Positions 46,971-58,637 are shown, counted from the stretch's first letter. The stretch is 64,000 nucleotides of DNA from Porodaedalea pini (GCA_002794775.1 NBAY01000016.1:613429-677428); one strand, 5' to 3'. Program-made: numbers and translations. The notes: a model not told the origin generated them from the letters alone.

Positions 46971-47860
46971 CTATGAATGATTTCCCAGCAGTGCGGCTAT
47001 ATCCTCATGGTTTGCTTCTAGAGCGAGGTCAAGTGCAGAAAGCCCGTCGCTGTCCTATACCAAGAGTTCAGGCCTGTCTAAACCTGCATACTCCAACAAA
47101 CGTACCTTCAGGCTTGCATCGGCTCCTTTTCGTAATAATGATTGGACAATCGCCACATTCCCTCTGTCACAGGCAAGATGTAGAGCCGTGAATCCCTTTT
47201 TTTCGCATTGGATTTTGAGTATGTCATAAGACGGGCACAGTAAACCAGTACTCACATATTCATCTACGGCATTCACGTCTATGTTTGAGTTTGTGTTTAA
47301 GAATGTTTCCAGCTTTTGAACATCTCCATTAATTGCCATACTATGAAGAGATTCTTCATCTTCTGCCTCTTCTCTTTGCATGATACTAACACCGAGTCCC
47401 ATTCCACTTCCTTCGCCGTCGTTGTTATCGTCGCCCGAGTCCTCGGCCAAAAGTTCTTCGGCAGTCCGTTCTGTAGAAGATTTAGGCGGACCTGTCCCAG
47501 CGCTACCAGGCGTCCATCCTAAACTCCGCGCAATGTCTATATAACGCGCTTCCGCTTCAGATTCCTTCCCTCGCCACGCTAGTCCAGTAGATTTCCATGC
47601 GTCATACTTGGCGCGATCAGTGGGGGAGAAAATCGAAGGTCTTGACGTTCCAGGTTCTGCAGATATCGTTAGAAGCTTGTACAGGCCGTAGAGCTACAAA
47701 GGCGCGATCAGGATCGCACACTCTCGATTAGAATTTAGAGAATGATTTCAACCTCAAGTTTCGTCGCATTTGGAGTATTCGCCAGGCTTGAAGCATTCGA
47801 CAAGAACGTCGCAGCTTCCTTGAATGCAGGTGATGTCGTATACGTGACAGCTTCAGACAT
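46971..47860 (-). CDS. Acyl-CoA-binding protein with C-terminal ankyrin repeats (ACBD6-like)
   Basis: Binds long-chain acyl-CoA esters; ankyrin repeats suggest a partner-docking role. Exons (minus strand) 47860-47753, 47693-47256, 47195-47106 and 47054-46971 give 720 nt = 239 residues. The ACB domain occupies residues 1 to about 95: FKEAATFLSN, KLELYGLYKLLTIS, KYDAWKSTGLAWRG and ARYIDIARSLGW, with the conserved Tyr, Lys and Trp residues. An acidic linker follows (ELLAEDSGDDNNDGEG), then two ankyrin repeats (ESLHSMAINGDVQKLETFL and GFTALHLACDRGNVAIVQSL) and a third partial one (DGLSALDLALEANHEDIA). The C-terminus ends at LLGNHS. It is tail-to-tail with bS16m. Confidence 0.93.
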
Positions 47861-48068
47861 GATGGTTATAATCAAATCAAGTCATTGGGTTCGAAGGTCA
47901 ACAACGCGAACGCTGATCAATTGCCTCGAGTGTAAGAAACCGAAAGTTTTGATGCACCTTTAGGCTGCATGTACCAAGCAGGCATAACTTAGAAGAGAAA
48001 AAGAATGTTCTATGATCTATGGTACTTGTTCAAGGCAAAGGCATTACACAAGCAAGTAAAGAGAAATC

Positions 48069-49524
48069 TTAAACTAGGCCCGCATCCTTCATTGCCTGCA
48101 AGAAAGGAGATAGTTAGACCTAGCACACCGCCAGACATCGTAGATGCTTGCCTTCAACATAGTAGCACCAATCTTAGCCGGACTATCAGTAACAATAACT
48201 CCGGCCCTCTCCAAGGCAGCGACCTTATCCGAGGCCTTGCCTAGTATGAGGCATGGTAAAACTCAGATCTTTCCTAGACAACATGAACTTACCCTTGCCC
48301 CCAGAGATGATAGCACCTGCATGACCCATACGCCTTCCAGGAGGTGCTGTGCGTCCAGCAACGAACGCCACAACAGGCTTTGGATTCTTGCGCGTTTTGT
48401 TGTACCTCTCCAAATACTCGGCGGCGTCTTCCTCCATGGTACCACCAATCTCACCGATCAAAACAATGCCTTTTCAAGTTGTCAATTAAGGTCTGATTGA
48501 GCAAGGTTGATCGTAATTACCTTTGGTTTCAGGTTGTTCGAGGAAGATCTTTACAACATCGACATGTTGAGTGCCGGGGAACGGGTCTCCACCGATGCCG
48601 ACACACAAGGATTGCCCGAGGCCCACGTCCGTGGTCTGCGCGACGGCTTCGTATGTGAGAGTTCCAGACCTCGATACGATACCTGTGCCCCAACAGATGA
48701 ACATCTGTTTAATCTGTTTAAGAACCGCAGTGGTCAAACTAACCGATGTTGCCTGGTTTGTGGATATGACCAGGTTGGATTCCCATCTTGCACCCTAAGG
48801 GGTTGATAATACCCGGACAATTAGGGCCAACCAGTCTAGATTTCGACTGGCTCTTCAGTGCCGACATGATCTGCATTCGCGGAAAAACCAACATCGTTAG
48901 TTGTCCTCTCCCATGGCTGAAAAAGCGCATCACGAACGCGAATTTCATCCGCCTGCGGGATACCCTCCGTAACGCAAACGATGAGACCAATTTCATTCTC
49001 AATGGCCTCGATGATGGCGTCTGCAGCAGTGGGCGGAGGGACGTAGAGAATAGACGCGTCAGGTTGAGTTTCTCTGACAGCCTGATGCCGCAATATTTAG
49101 CGCGAGAACACAGGTGACGACCGTACTTTGCAACACTCGCCTCCTTGACTGAGCCGAAAACTGGAAGTCCAAGGTGGGTCTGCCCAGCCTTCTTGGGCGA
49201 GACACCACCGACCATGTTAGTGCCGTACGCAATCGCTTCTCTGACGTGGAAAGTACCCTTGAACAGCTGTAATCAATATTATGACACAAGAGAGTGAGAC
49301 GAATCGTTACCGTCTTCCCAGTGAGGCCCTGACATAAGACCTTGGTGTCCTTGCGTATCAACAGGTTGCGCGCCGTATCTTCATACGAGAACCGAGGAGC
49401 AGAATGCGAGAAGGATCTAGCAGAGACTGCAGGGAACCGTCAGCACGGCACTTCAGATGGTATAAATCCTTAAGTGTGTGCACTAACCTGACCTCGCAGC
49501 AGACTGCGCCGCACGCCTGTACAT
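48069..49524 (-). CDS. LSC1: Succinyl-CoA ligase subunit alpha, mitochondrial
   Basis: TCA-cycle enzyme forming succinate and ATP/GTP from succinyl-CoA in the matrix. The start [18 protein letters not shown] is a typical Arg/Ser-rich presequence. The mature part begins [19 protein letters not shown] and continues with the CoA-binding Rossmann fold ([19 protein letters not shown]), [29 protein letters not shown] and [17 protein letters not shown]. The phosphohistidine lies in [12 protein letters not shown] (about 48305-48340). The C-terminus ends [12 protein letters not shown] at 48069. Around eight short introns separate these; the first uses donor GTTAGT after the presequence. Length fits the family at about 330 residues. 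Confidence 0.95.
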
Positions 49525-49806
49525 TGTGCTTTCCGGGAGCAAGAGGGTATGGTGGTGTTGTGATCTGAGTTTTCAGCCTACGCTTTTGACGCGTCGCAGC
49601 GCCGGTCAATGCCGAGCGGTGTGCTTTCACAACTATGTAGTGTCCGACTCCCGCCTTCGGAGTTCCGCACAAAAGACATGCGCAGCTAGTGCGCTGTGGA
49701 AACTATCGGAACGCAAAGAAGACAAGTGTTTTCTAGCTACCTACTGAATACAAACGTTTTACTTCCACTAGCTTCCTTACATCACTACAATGAAGTTACA
49801 TGACGT

Positions 49807-52800
49807 TCAATCACGACTAATGGGACCGGCACGACGCCTGTCCTTAGTTCTGGCTGCAAACCGATGGAAAGTACTGACAGCTTTCTTCACTTTGTCAAAT
49901 TCACTGTTGTTGATTGAGCTAGGGCCAGGCAAGTCAACCGATGGAATTAGAGACAATAGTGGAGCAGACTCACGTGGTCACATCATTCAATAGCTGCTGT
50001 TTCGCAGGGCCGAAAGACGCCGGCATCGGGACACTACTGACGGCCTCGGGGAACCAACTGAGGAGCTGCTCGGGCCAAAAAACTGCCAGCATACGAAAGA
50101 TCGTCACGACAATGGACACGGTCTCTTCCGGGAAGTCGTTCACGAGACCACTGAGGAGATTCGTAGTCAACTGTACCCCTTCGGCGTTAACAACCTGTCG
50201 GATGGCAGCGGCGTAGCTTGGGAATTTGGGAGGAGGGTTCTTGAGCGAAGGGTCTAACGAGTCATGTGTTATTATGCCCCGTAAGAGGTCGAGAGAAGCG
50301 AAGATGATGTCGGTGTGAATAAGCATGAGCGAGACAACTGTGATACGGAAGGCCGTCGGGAAGGCCGGAGATTCTATAAAGACATCGGGCCTCTTCTCAA
50401 AGAGCTGTAAAAGCATATGCAGATAATCTTCGACAACTGGATGCTCCCATTAGTAGCGAATGCCAAATGATAAACAGGGTACCCTCACCGTCAGGAATGT
50501 CGCTTATATCCTTCTGTCGCAGTAGTGAAACTAATTTTGATGTCGAACGCTCGTATACATCCTTGACAGCCACAAGCATATCCGGATTGTCTTCTTCGCC
50601 AAAGAGGGAAATTGCTTTGCCTGCTATCCAAGCATAGCTTGCAAACCCAGTCGCCTCAAACGCAAGTGACATCCGGGCCAGTATAGATGGCACAACGAGC
50701 AGCGCTGTCGAGCCGAAGAACCTCAATCCGCCACGCAGTACACGCGTCGACCTCTCCGCAATGTCATATTGTGTCCCGTACTTGGAAAGGAGAGTATCAA
50801 TGATAGACCACGACTCCTGACAGGTACCCAAACACGCGGTAGGTAGTTCCTCTCCAAACGTGTCCACCACTGCCAACATGGCTTCAAGATTTTCGAGATT
50901 GTCTGGGTGTAAGAGTCAGTAGCCGCATCGCCCAGTACTTGAGCTTCAAAGATCTAACCTGCAATGAACTGCATCTCTTGTTTCGCGGGTGTAGAGTCCT
51001 TGCTGACAAGGGTATGTATTTTGCTTAAGATATCCACTGAAAATGACTTGAGAGACTGAGCAGCTTGTTCCATCGGCATTGCTGAGATGACGTGAGCGAC
51101 TGCCTCGTAGAGACGCATTCGATCGTCCTGAATCAACTTGCTGTCTAGCGATGTCAAAAATGAATGTAGTTGAGGAAGGAATGGGATCATATCCTTTATG
51201 ACGATCGCAACAGAATATCAGCAGGTCTCTTGTAAAATTGATTATTGTAGCGTACCCGTTTACAATCAAGGCAGAGGTATACCATAGCCTGACTTGCTGC
51301 AGCAGATGCTTCGCTATCGACGTTCTGGAAACCGCTCGAAATGAACTGTAGCTGGAAAGGGATGTAGTTTGGGTGACGGCTGGTCCACTCGGTGTACCTT
51401 GACATCACCATGATTGCTGAATATCTGACCCGGGGGTGGTCTGGGAGCAGAGGCATTAAATCCATGATCTTTGGGATGACACGGTCATCCGTAGGATCTA
51501 TCTCCGCGCCCATAGAGCGCAGAGAAAATAATGGAGCTTCAATTTCCTGCCACGACACTGTCTTTCCTGTGCTCCCTTCCGCTAGAGCGCGCGTCAAGGT
51601 ATTCAAGACCTCCGTAAGGCAGTTCTCAGCGCCTAGGACGAAACAACAGTCTTTGAGAGTATCCCCCATGACGTGTCTGAATGATCTAAAATCATCGGCC
51701 TCCTGGGGCGACATTTTACTAGGATCTTCTGGGAAGTGAAGATGTTTGGTCATGACGCCCATAAGCGATCTGTACGCATCGAAGAACAATGGCGAGACTG
51801 AAGGCTTCTTCCCAATGCTCAAAGCAAGCCGCATCCAGAATTGGAAAGTTATGGGGACGACGTCAAGGTCATGATAAGCAGAGCATTCGCCGATTGCCTC
51901 GACGATAGGAAAGAAAGTGTCCGGATGCTGAAGGATCAACATTCGATAGACTTCGCCGGCTTCGCTGAAGATTTTCGCCAGACCCTTAACTTTGTCCGGG
52001 TCATCCTTTGCCAGTGTGATTTTGGGCTTGAGTTGGACCAGCTTCGGGACAATGACTTGAATAACAGTCATGTTCTCGTCAAGTTCCTGAGTCTCGTGGA
52101 TGACTTCGCAGATCACATCGACTGCAGCGTCAAAGAGGGCCTCGGATTCTAAAGCTTCAAACGCAAAGCCCAATAGTGGTGTTTCGGCAACTACGGCAGG
52201 GACGATTTCTCCTGCAATGACCCAACTTCGCAGGCAATAGAAAATCTGAGTTTGCACAGCAGTCGTGACGCCTGGGCAGCGACAACCGTTATTGACCAGA
52301 TTCACACGCATACAACGAGCACATACCTGGAGCTGTTATGTACATAGTCAAAAGACTAGCGACCGTGTTCGCATTATCTGTGAGGAGCTTTGCCGATCCA
52401 TCTCTATATTCGTCAGGCTAAATGTGCAACATAGTTTCTAAAGCTGTCGATAAAAACATAGCATATGAACTGCTTACAGTTACTGGAATCTTCGTGTTGC
52501 CACCGATCTCCTCCGGTAAAACCGTCAGGAACTCTAGCAAAGTCGGGACAGTCGCCGGGTTCTGACCGAACCTGTCGATAACAGACTGGACTGCGGCATC
52601 TTGCCAATCAGGAAACTGAAGAGCGAGTCCAGCAAGCGCGAGGCTTAGCTGGACGGTGATAGTCTTCGGACTTCCAGTCAGAGATTCCAAGGCAGTAAGC
52701 AAGGTGTCTCGAAGCGGCGGGATGAATGTAGGGTCTAGCTGGTGGAGATCATATGTAACCTTGAAAGACGGAACCCCCTCTCAGTGATGGGCAAGGTCAA

Positions 52801-53080
52801 AGCAAATCCGGAACGTACCTTGGCCCTAAATGTCTGAGCGGCGAATATTTTGGCTAGCAAGGGCATTTCTGGACTAAGGAGCAGTGTATTACAGATTGCC
52901 CATGCCTCGTTCTGAGGTCGATCGAATCAGTCGTTGTTCGAGGACGCGACCATGGGCGAAAGTATTTACGGAGTGCTGAAAATCCTGAAGCCAAGTATTC
53001 GCCGTCATAAACGAGGACCTATCCGCCGTGGGTTGACCCAAAGCCTCAAGGGCAGAAAGGACCGGCTGTACATCGGCCAT
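49807..53080 (-). CDS. MTR10: Nuclear transport receptor of the MTR10/transportin-3 type
   Basis: Importin-beta-family receptor that imports SR-type RNA-binding proteins and, in yeast, retrieves tRNA to the nucleus. The start MADVQPVLSALEALG at 53080 is followed by an N-terminal Ran-binding-type HEAT repeat (NEAWAICNTLLLSPEMPLL, AAQTFRAKVTYDL) and the exportin-1-like block TVQLSLALAGLALQFPDW. The longest exon (about 51255-52240) contains continuous HEAT helices, for example FHPIVEAIG-like FFPIVEAIGECSAYHDLD and RVRYSAIMVMSRYTEWTSRH. The C-terminal part includes ESWSIIDTLLSKYGTQYDIA and ends with a basic tail, RTKDRRRAGPISRD. About ten introns of 50-65 nt. A LINE copy lies about 100 bp upstream of its start codon in divergent orientation. 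Confidence 0.92.
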
Positions 53081-53179
53081 CTTGCGTCGAGGAAGTTGTT
53101 GGAGAAATGAGCGGTATGAAGGACAGGACGAAGCGCAACGATGGCGCAGTATACGCCACCGTCTGATCAAGTCATCTAA

Positions 53180-55005
53180 GTCACTTTGAACTCTTACCAC
53201 CATCATCCAGACCGTGGGAAAGAATTTATCGCTGCAACCTCTTGTCTCTAACGATGGCTCCGCCTCCCAACCCGAAGCCGTCCACTCTCCATAGAACCAA
53301 ATCGCTTAGGTCCTTAGGCAACATCAAGGACCCGACTAAATGTGACGAGTGTAAATACGAACTCCCTCATCACAGTCGCTCGTGCGTCTCTGGTACGGCG
53401 AAGCTCTGCAAACAATGCGGACGCGACTCGACATACAACCATGATTCAACCGTATGCGATTACGCAGAGAGTAACATCGCTAAATGGTCACCCGATACCG
53501 CAGCGGATGCTCATGCCGCCGCCCTTCGCAAACAGGGAGATCTCCCTCCCACCCCGGATATCCCATCCCAGACTTCCCTTAAACGATCCCCATCCGAGGA
53601 CGAACATCAAGGGTGCGAAGCCCCTAGCAATCCCGCCACGATCGGCCAGATCCCCGATGACAAGGACGCCATGGACGCCGACGACGACCTGTATGTGGAC
53701 ACACAACCCCCCCAGCTCGACAATCACCCCATCGATATCGATGATGAGGACCCGGCTATTTCCGAAGAAGTCAATAAAAAATCCCTTCAACTTGCGGAAG
53801 AGTCGGTCCGCGACCTCCGCGCCTTTATTGCACAAGATTCCTGGAAGTCCGAGATGCCATTCTACAATGATCCCGAGCACATGGGCCGTTACATGGCCAG
53901 CATTGCTTCCTCTCTTTGCTTCTGGATTAATTGTTCAAACATGTTCGATGAAGAAACCCAGCGCGAGAATTATGCTAACACCTCTATGAATGCATTCCAG
54001 ACTACCTTTAAGATTCATGCTCCTTACTGCAGAAACATTTTTGATAATATTTATTGCAGTCCTCAGGACATATGCAATGAACACATCTCCGACGAACTTA
54101 CCAATATGTCCCGCTCCATTTCTTCTCTCGTATCTATGGTATCATCTTTAACCGAGAAAACTAACAAACTTGAAAAACAGGCACAAAACACCTCTAAACC
54201 CAAAGTATCGTTTTCGACTAACACTCCCACAGATAAGAAATATTTATCGGAACCGCTTGGTGCCAGTTTCACTCATGACCCACGTTTCCCCCCTCCTCCG
54301 CTGGTAGTCAAACAACATGTGTCCACCCCTAAAGGTGGACGTACCAATTATGCTGAAGCCATGGCCAAAACCCGCATCCCGATGTCTGGCTACAGAATGG
54401 ATACACAAGGAACAATTCATGCACCAGATGGCTACATGCATTCCAAACATAACGCCCCTCGTCCAGGTTTATCCATCACCATATACACACCGCCCATCCA
54501 GTCGGTTGGCACTGACAAAGACGGATACACCACCATCACGTATGCTAAGGCTGCCTAGAAAAAGCCCAAGCAGATTCCCACCAAAGTCTCAAAGGCCACT
54601 GCAGACCACCCTGACAGGGAGGTCACCACTGTACCTATGAACTGGGCTAACAGCTTGGTCAATACGTGTATCCGTAACGTCAAGCGCATCTACTTCTCTC
54701 TTCCCGACAACCTTGCTGTTCGACCTCTTCCTAACTCCATAAAAAATACCATTTGTTCTGGCCTCAAAGGCTCAACCGACTTTAAGCATCTCATTATTCT
54801 TAATGTCGAGTATACTTCTAATGGCAATCTTTGCATCTCATTCACTAACATTTGCCCTGATTTTGATTTTACCTTCTTTTCCCTTTCTTCCCTCCTTAAC
54901 CGTGTTATTAACATTAATGGCGCAAAAGTGTTCACTCCCTCCCCTCAGTTCAAACTCATCCTACCAGCTGTTCCAGTATTTGACAAAGACACTAACACCC
55001 TCTAC
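53180..55005 (+). mobile_element. LINE copy B, 5' portion, cut by a Gypsy insertion
   Basis: Same family as copy A, plus orientation. It starts between about 53178 and 53200, where similarity to copy A's 5' leader begins, and runs to 55005, where a Gypsy LTR begins abruptly within ORF1. The rest is expected beyond the right edge of the window. It lacks both the palindrome and the solo LTR found in copy A and so gives the uninterrupted reference for those sites. Confidence 0.9.
53254..55005 (+). pseudogene. LINE copy B ORF1, truncated by insertion and with one in-frame stop
   Basis: Starts MAPPPNPKPSTLHRTKS. The Cys-rich finger (CDECKYELPHHSRSC, CKQCGRDSTYNHDSTVC), acidic region DDKDAMDADDDLYVD and coiled-coil SISSLVSMVSSLTEKTNKLE are as in copy A. 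A TAG at 54556-54558 replaces the CAG present in copy A (AKAA then KKPKQ versus ARVAQKKPKQ). The frame then continues through MNWANSLVNTCIRN to FDKDTNTLY at the LTR junction. The zinc-knuckle part is missing because of the insertion. Confidence 0.9.
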
Positions 55006-55432
55006 TGTTAGGCGGGAGCCTGGGAGACGACTCGGACTGGGCAGGCCTCGGCTGACTGTCATCTGGGATGTGCTATACTCGAGCAGGGACTCGGGACACG
55101 CTATACTCAGGCTAGGTCGTCGCAGAGGTAAGAGGATTAATACAATGTAAACTAATACAGGAGCAGATGAGTCTCACCTAGGTCGTCACGGAGGTAAGAG
55201 GAAAAGCAGAACAAGGAGTTCATGCGATTCCTGAGGCCTCTTATAGCGGTGACCATGGGACTATATTATCTAACATTATATAAATGAACGGAATGGAACG
55301 AATGAAGGTCATGTGAAGGGAGTGTGGGAAATGATTGAAAAAAATGATTAATTATAATGAAAAAGGAGCGGTTAAAGGAAAAGAGATGGTAAAAGGAAAG
55401 TAAAAGAAAAGGCAAAAGTTCAAGTCCTAACA
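55006..55432 (-). repeat. Gypsy-1 3' LTR (427 bp)
   Basis: Reverse orientation: the plus strand begins TGTTAGGCGGGAG and ends AAGTCCTAACA, the complement of the Gypsy-2 LTR, and has the same length. On the minus strand it is preceded by the G-rich polypurine tract of the element. Confidence 0.93.
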
Positions 55433-56362
55433 TTACCCCCCCTTCAAGGTTGGGCATCCCGACCAACCAAGATCACGGTTGTCTGGTTCGGTGTTGACGA
55501 AAAGTGGATGGAGTCGTTGGCGAGGAATGTTGAGTCTTCGAGGAGCGCCGGGGTGTTTTTGATAGAATTCAGCGATCGCCTCCTTTGCATTCTCACCAAA
55601 ATCCATCTCAGGCTGCCAAGTCAGTTTGTTGTATTCGACCCACTTGACGAGGTACTGTAGTTTTCCTCGATGCAGACATGAGTCAATGACTTCCTCAACT
55701 TTGTATTCCTCCTCATTGTTGACAATCTCCGGTGGTGGCAGTGGCTGCTGCTTCTGGCCTTCGAAGGACGGTTCGATAGCAGGTTTTAATAGGGCTTCAT
55801 TGAAGACGAGGTGGACTTTCTTCCATCGCTTGAGGAGTTTGAGCTTGTACGCGCTTGCACCCACCTTGTCAACGATTTCAAAGGGTCCGTACCACTTGTC
55901 TGCTAGTTTCTTTGTCAGTGCATCTGTGCTGATGTTCTGACCATCGAGGAAGACCTTGTCGCTGGGTTGGTACTCCACCGGCGTCCCTGCTGTTCAGTCA
56001 TGGTAGCGTTTCATGTCCTCAGCTGCCTTGATCAGGTTGTCTTTTGCAACGCGATGAGTCCCCTTGATGTGCTTCACGAATTCTTCTGCCGATATGTTGG
56101 CAGAGGAGGTTCACATCATGTCGAAGCTTAGAGGGTGATGTCCTGTATTCGCATAGAAGGGGGACATTTTTGTCGCCAAGTGTTCATGGTTGTTGTATGC
56201 GAACTCTGTGAGGGGGAGCCAGTCCTTCCAGTCTGATTGCCGATGGTTAACAAAGAGCCTAAGGTACTGTTTGAGCTCTTGGTTAATGTGTTCTATCTGA
56301 CCGTCTGTCTGTGGGTGATATGCTGTTGATGGGTTGCCTTTGATGTGCAGGAGTTTGTATAG
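55433..56362 (-). pseudogene. Gypsy-1 pol 3' end: integrase C-terminus and chromodomain
   Basis: From the insertion site the minus strand reads integrase core residues after the second Asp (YKLLHIKGNPSTAYHPQTD), the GPFEIVDKVGASAYKLKL fold, and an intact chromodomain (YKVEEVIDSCLHRGKLQYLV, KWVEYNKLTWQPEMDF). It ends GWSGCPTLKGG just before the LTR. A TGA lies upstream of EYQPSDKVFLDGQ, where Gypsy-2 has an Arg codon. This copy shows what the chromodomain of Gypsy-2 looked like before its own interruption. Confidence 0.9.
56358..56362. repeat. Target-site duplication TATAG (left) of Gypsy-2
   Basis: TATAG here and at 63873-63877 flank Gypsy-2. Collapsing them restores the integrase motif KELYKLLH of Gypsy-1 on the minus strand. 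Confidence 0.93.
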
Positions 56363-56789
56363 TGTTAGGACTCAAACTTTCACCTTTTCTTTTATTTCCC
56401 CTTTTACCATTTCTTTTCTTTTAATTGTCCCTTTTCATTATATTTAATCATCTTTCTAATCATTTCCCACACCCCTTTCACACGACCTTCATTTGTTCCA
56501 TTCCACTCCCTTTATGTAATGATAGGTAATATTCTCCCATGGTCGTCACTATATAAGGTCTGAGAAATCACATGAACTCCTTGTTCTGCTTTTCCTCTTA
56601 CCTCCGCAACGACCTAGGTGAGACTTGTTCCCCTTGTATTAGCTTAGTCTTGGATTAATCCTCTTACCTCCATGACGACCTAGCCTGAGTACAGTGTGTC
56701 CCGAGTACCTGCTCGAGTATAGCACATCCCAGACGACAGTCAGCCGAGGCCTGCCCAGTCCGAGTCGTCTCCCGGACTCCCGCCTAACA
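56363..56789 (+). repeat. Gypsy-2 5' LTR
   Basis: TGTTAGG...CCTAACA. Contains a TATA box (TATATAAG, 56550-56557) and, 33 bp after the start of the TATA box, the likely transcription start GTTCTGCTTTT (56583-56593). Confidence 0.95.
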
Positions 56790-56790
56790 T

Positions 56791-56801
56791 AAAAGCAGAA
56801 C
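56791..56801 (+). other. Self-priming primer-binding site of Gypsy-2
   Basis: AAAAGCAGAAC, one base after the 5' LTR, is the exact reverse complement of the 11-nt GTTCTGCTTTT at 56583-56593, the predicted 5' end of the transcript. Tf1/sushi elements prime reverse transcription by folding the RNA 5' end onto such a site instead of using a tRNA. No TGG-type tRNA match is present at this position. Confidence 0.8.
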
Positions 56802-57467
56802 CCCCCCCAGGCTCATCTCCAGCGTACATCGTCACTGTTGACTCGCCTTCACTCGGTCTAGAGGAGCGCTCCTCTTGAAGGACTCGACATGTAAACCCCC
56901 TAAACGACAACCCTCAACCCTGCCTGGGCATTTTTGGATGTTTGTGTATTAAGTAATCCGACTTTTCCCGACCCTTACTGCATTTGGACATCAACTTGAC
57001 CTTGGAGGAGTTGACACCCCGATCGGGAAACCCTCTCCCACCCTGGCTCTCCGCATCAGCCTTTGGTGGAGATCGCACCTGACTTGGATGTGGGTAACAC
57101 ATCGCGTGCAGTCCTCAACCTCATTGTCGATTGTTATCTTGGTTGCTGCCTTTCATCTAATCATCAAATTCACCAACAAACCTGTCCTTCGTCAGCGTAA
57201 CGTTCATCCAGACAACCAGCCCCTCCCTGTTCCCCCTCCATTCTAGTCAAGATAGATCTCACAGAGGAACAACAGCGGGCCCTACCTTCATCCTCACGGT
57301 TTGACCCAGAACACGCTTCGTATATCGCGACTGACAGTGAGCATGTCACCCACGACATCTGGTGGAGCGATGTTAGACACGCTTGGTACTCGACTAATGA
57401 ACAAGCTCAACGAGTTCGGTGGGCACCTCAAACCCCTCGCACGCCATCATCACCTACTGTCTCGACA
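56802..57467 (+). other. Gypsy-2 leader before gag
   Basis: 666 bp between the primer-binding site and the gag frame. It is C-rich, with several short open frames and no conserved product. It presumably serves as packaging and leader RNA. Confidence 0.6.
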
Positions 57468-58637
57468 TTGTTGGTCATCCTCCCAAGCAAACCAGGAGGT
57501 TATTGTATGCCCCGTAGAGGCTCATCACCACCTACACCCCCGGAACACCTAACGCACACGCCTGTACCAGCGATGTCGGAGGGCTTTACTACAAGGCAGC
57601 AACAGGAGATCGCAGTGATCGTAGCGGCCACCTTCACCTGTGCAGCGACGAGCACCCCCGCAGCCCAAGCTCCGACTCCCTCGATTGACGTCGCCCGGCC
57701 ACGCAAATTCACTGGCGGTGATGATTACCTTGACTTCAAATGCAAAGTCCTACTCTTCATCTCGGCGAACCCCACAAGGTACCCTTCGTCGTCGAGTAAG
57801 ATCTATATTGCCCTCTCTTACCTCAAGGGTGGCAATGCATCGATGTGGGCACAAAACTACATCCAGGAGTTCACGATGAGTGGCGTTGTGAGCTTCACGG
57901 ATAGCTGGGAAAGGTTCCAGGAACGACTGGATGCCTCCTTCAACGACCCAAACAGAAAGGAGAAGGCGTTGAAGAAGTTCTGAGAAAAGATCCAGAAGGA
58001 CCTCTCTGCTGATGAGTTCTTCCAAGACCTCGATGTAATCATCAAGGCAGTGGAACTGACAGACGATGGTGTCATCTGCGATCGCCTAAAGCGCACGATG
58101 AACATCGAGGTGGTCCGTGGGGTGCTAAGGTCGATGCTGGTCCCAACGAAGTACAAAGACTGGAAAAAGAAGGCCGTCGAAATTGATCGTGGTGAACAGC
58201 AGATCCGTGCCATCCAACGAGGCCGTATATTACCCCCAACATGCCTGCAGCCACAGCAGGCGCCACCCGTTCGTTGTCCTTTTGCAGCCCCCCACATCGA
58301 CAAACGCGATGCAACTGGTGTTACCTTCAGAGGCGCTGGTCAACCAATGGATGTCTCAATGAACGAGGTGCAATGAAAGCGTGCATGCTGGATCTGTGGC
58401 GGGCTGGGCCACTTCAAGGACAAGTGCCCACAGGGAAAGCCGATTATCCAGCGTATGCTGGAACTGATGGCGCCAGGTGAGCATCGCCTCCTCACCGATG
58501 AGCTCGACACAATGAAGGAATCGGCCTTTGAGGAAGTTGTAGACACTCGGAGGTCGACTGTGGAGGACTATGTGGAAGAAGAAGGAGATGACGAAGAGGT
58601 CGTCGACTCGCAGGGTTTTGCGAGTGGTCAGATGTAG
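57468..58637 (+). pseudogene. Gypsy-2 gag with zinc knuckle, two in-frame TGA stops
   Basis: Capsid-like retrotransposon gag domain: PRKFTGGDDYLDFKCKVLLF, YIALSYLKGGNASMWAQNY and SFTDSWERFQERLDASFNDP. The nucleocapsid CCHC knuckle is CWICGGLGHFKDKC (about 58387-58428). The acidic C-terminus ends DSQGFASGQM with the natural TAG at 58635-58637. TGA codons at 57981-57983 and 58374-58376 fall where the frame otherwise continues and Arg is plausible. The true start may be an internal ATG (57508 or the one at MSEGFTTRQQQ) rather than 57468. Confidence 0.88.
58613..58619 (+). promoter_or_regulatory. -1 ribosomal frameshift heptamer GGGTTTT at the gag-pol overlap
   Basis: In the gag frame the codons are CAG GGT TTT, so the site reads G GGT TTT, a perfect X XXY YYZ slippery sequence. 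It lies 15 nt before the gag stop. A -1 slip enters the frame DVAIGATDREEQGTS that leads into protease. Confidence 0.8.

Larger units (their letters stand above)
55006..56362 (-). mobile_element. Gypsy-1: 3' end of a minus-strand Ty3/Gypsy chromovirus
   Basis: Consists of the 3' LTR (55006-55432) and the 3' end of pol, and is interrupted at 56362 by Gypsy-2. It resumes at 63873 and runs off the window. Inserted in LINE copy B at the 55005/55006 junction. Internal and LTR sequences are the same family as Gypsy-2. Confidence 0.92.

Noticed and set aside
54990..55010. LINE copy B ending at 55005 through incomplete reverse transcription
   Set aside because: LINEs lose their 5' end that way, but this copy keeps its 5' end and stops exactly where a TGTTAGG LTR begins, so it was cut by insertion.
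56790..56810. tRNA-type primer-binding site in Gypsy-2
   Set aside because: No TGG follows the LTR, whereas the sequence there is an exact reverse complement of the predicted RNA 5' end.
58635..58637. TAG counted as another premature stop in Gypsy-2
   Set aside because: It terminates gag 15 nt after a slippery heptamer and pol is in the -1 frame, so it is the natural gag stop. All other stops are TGA.
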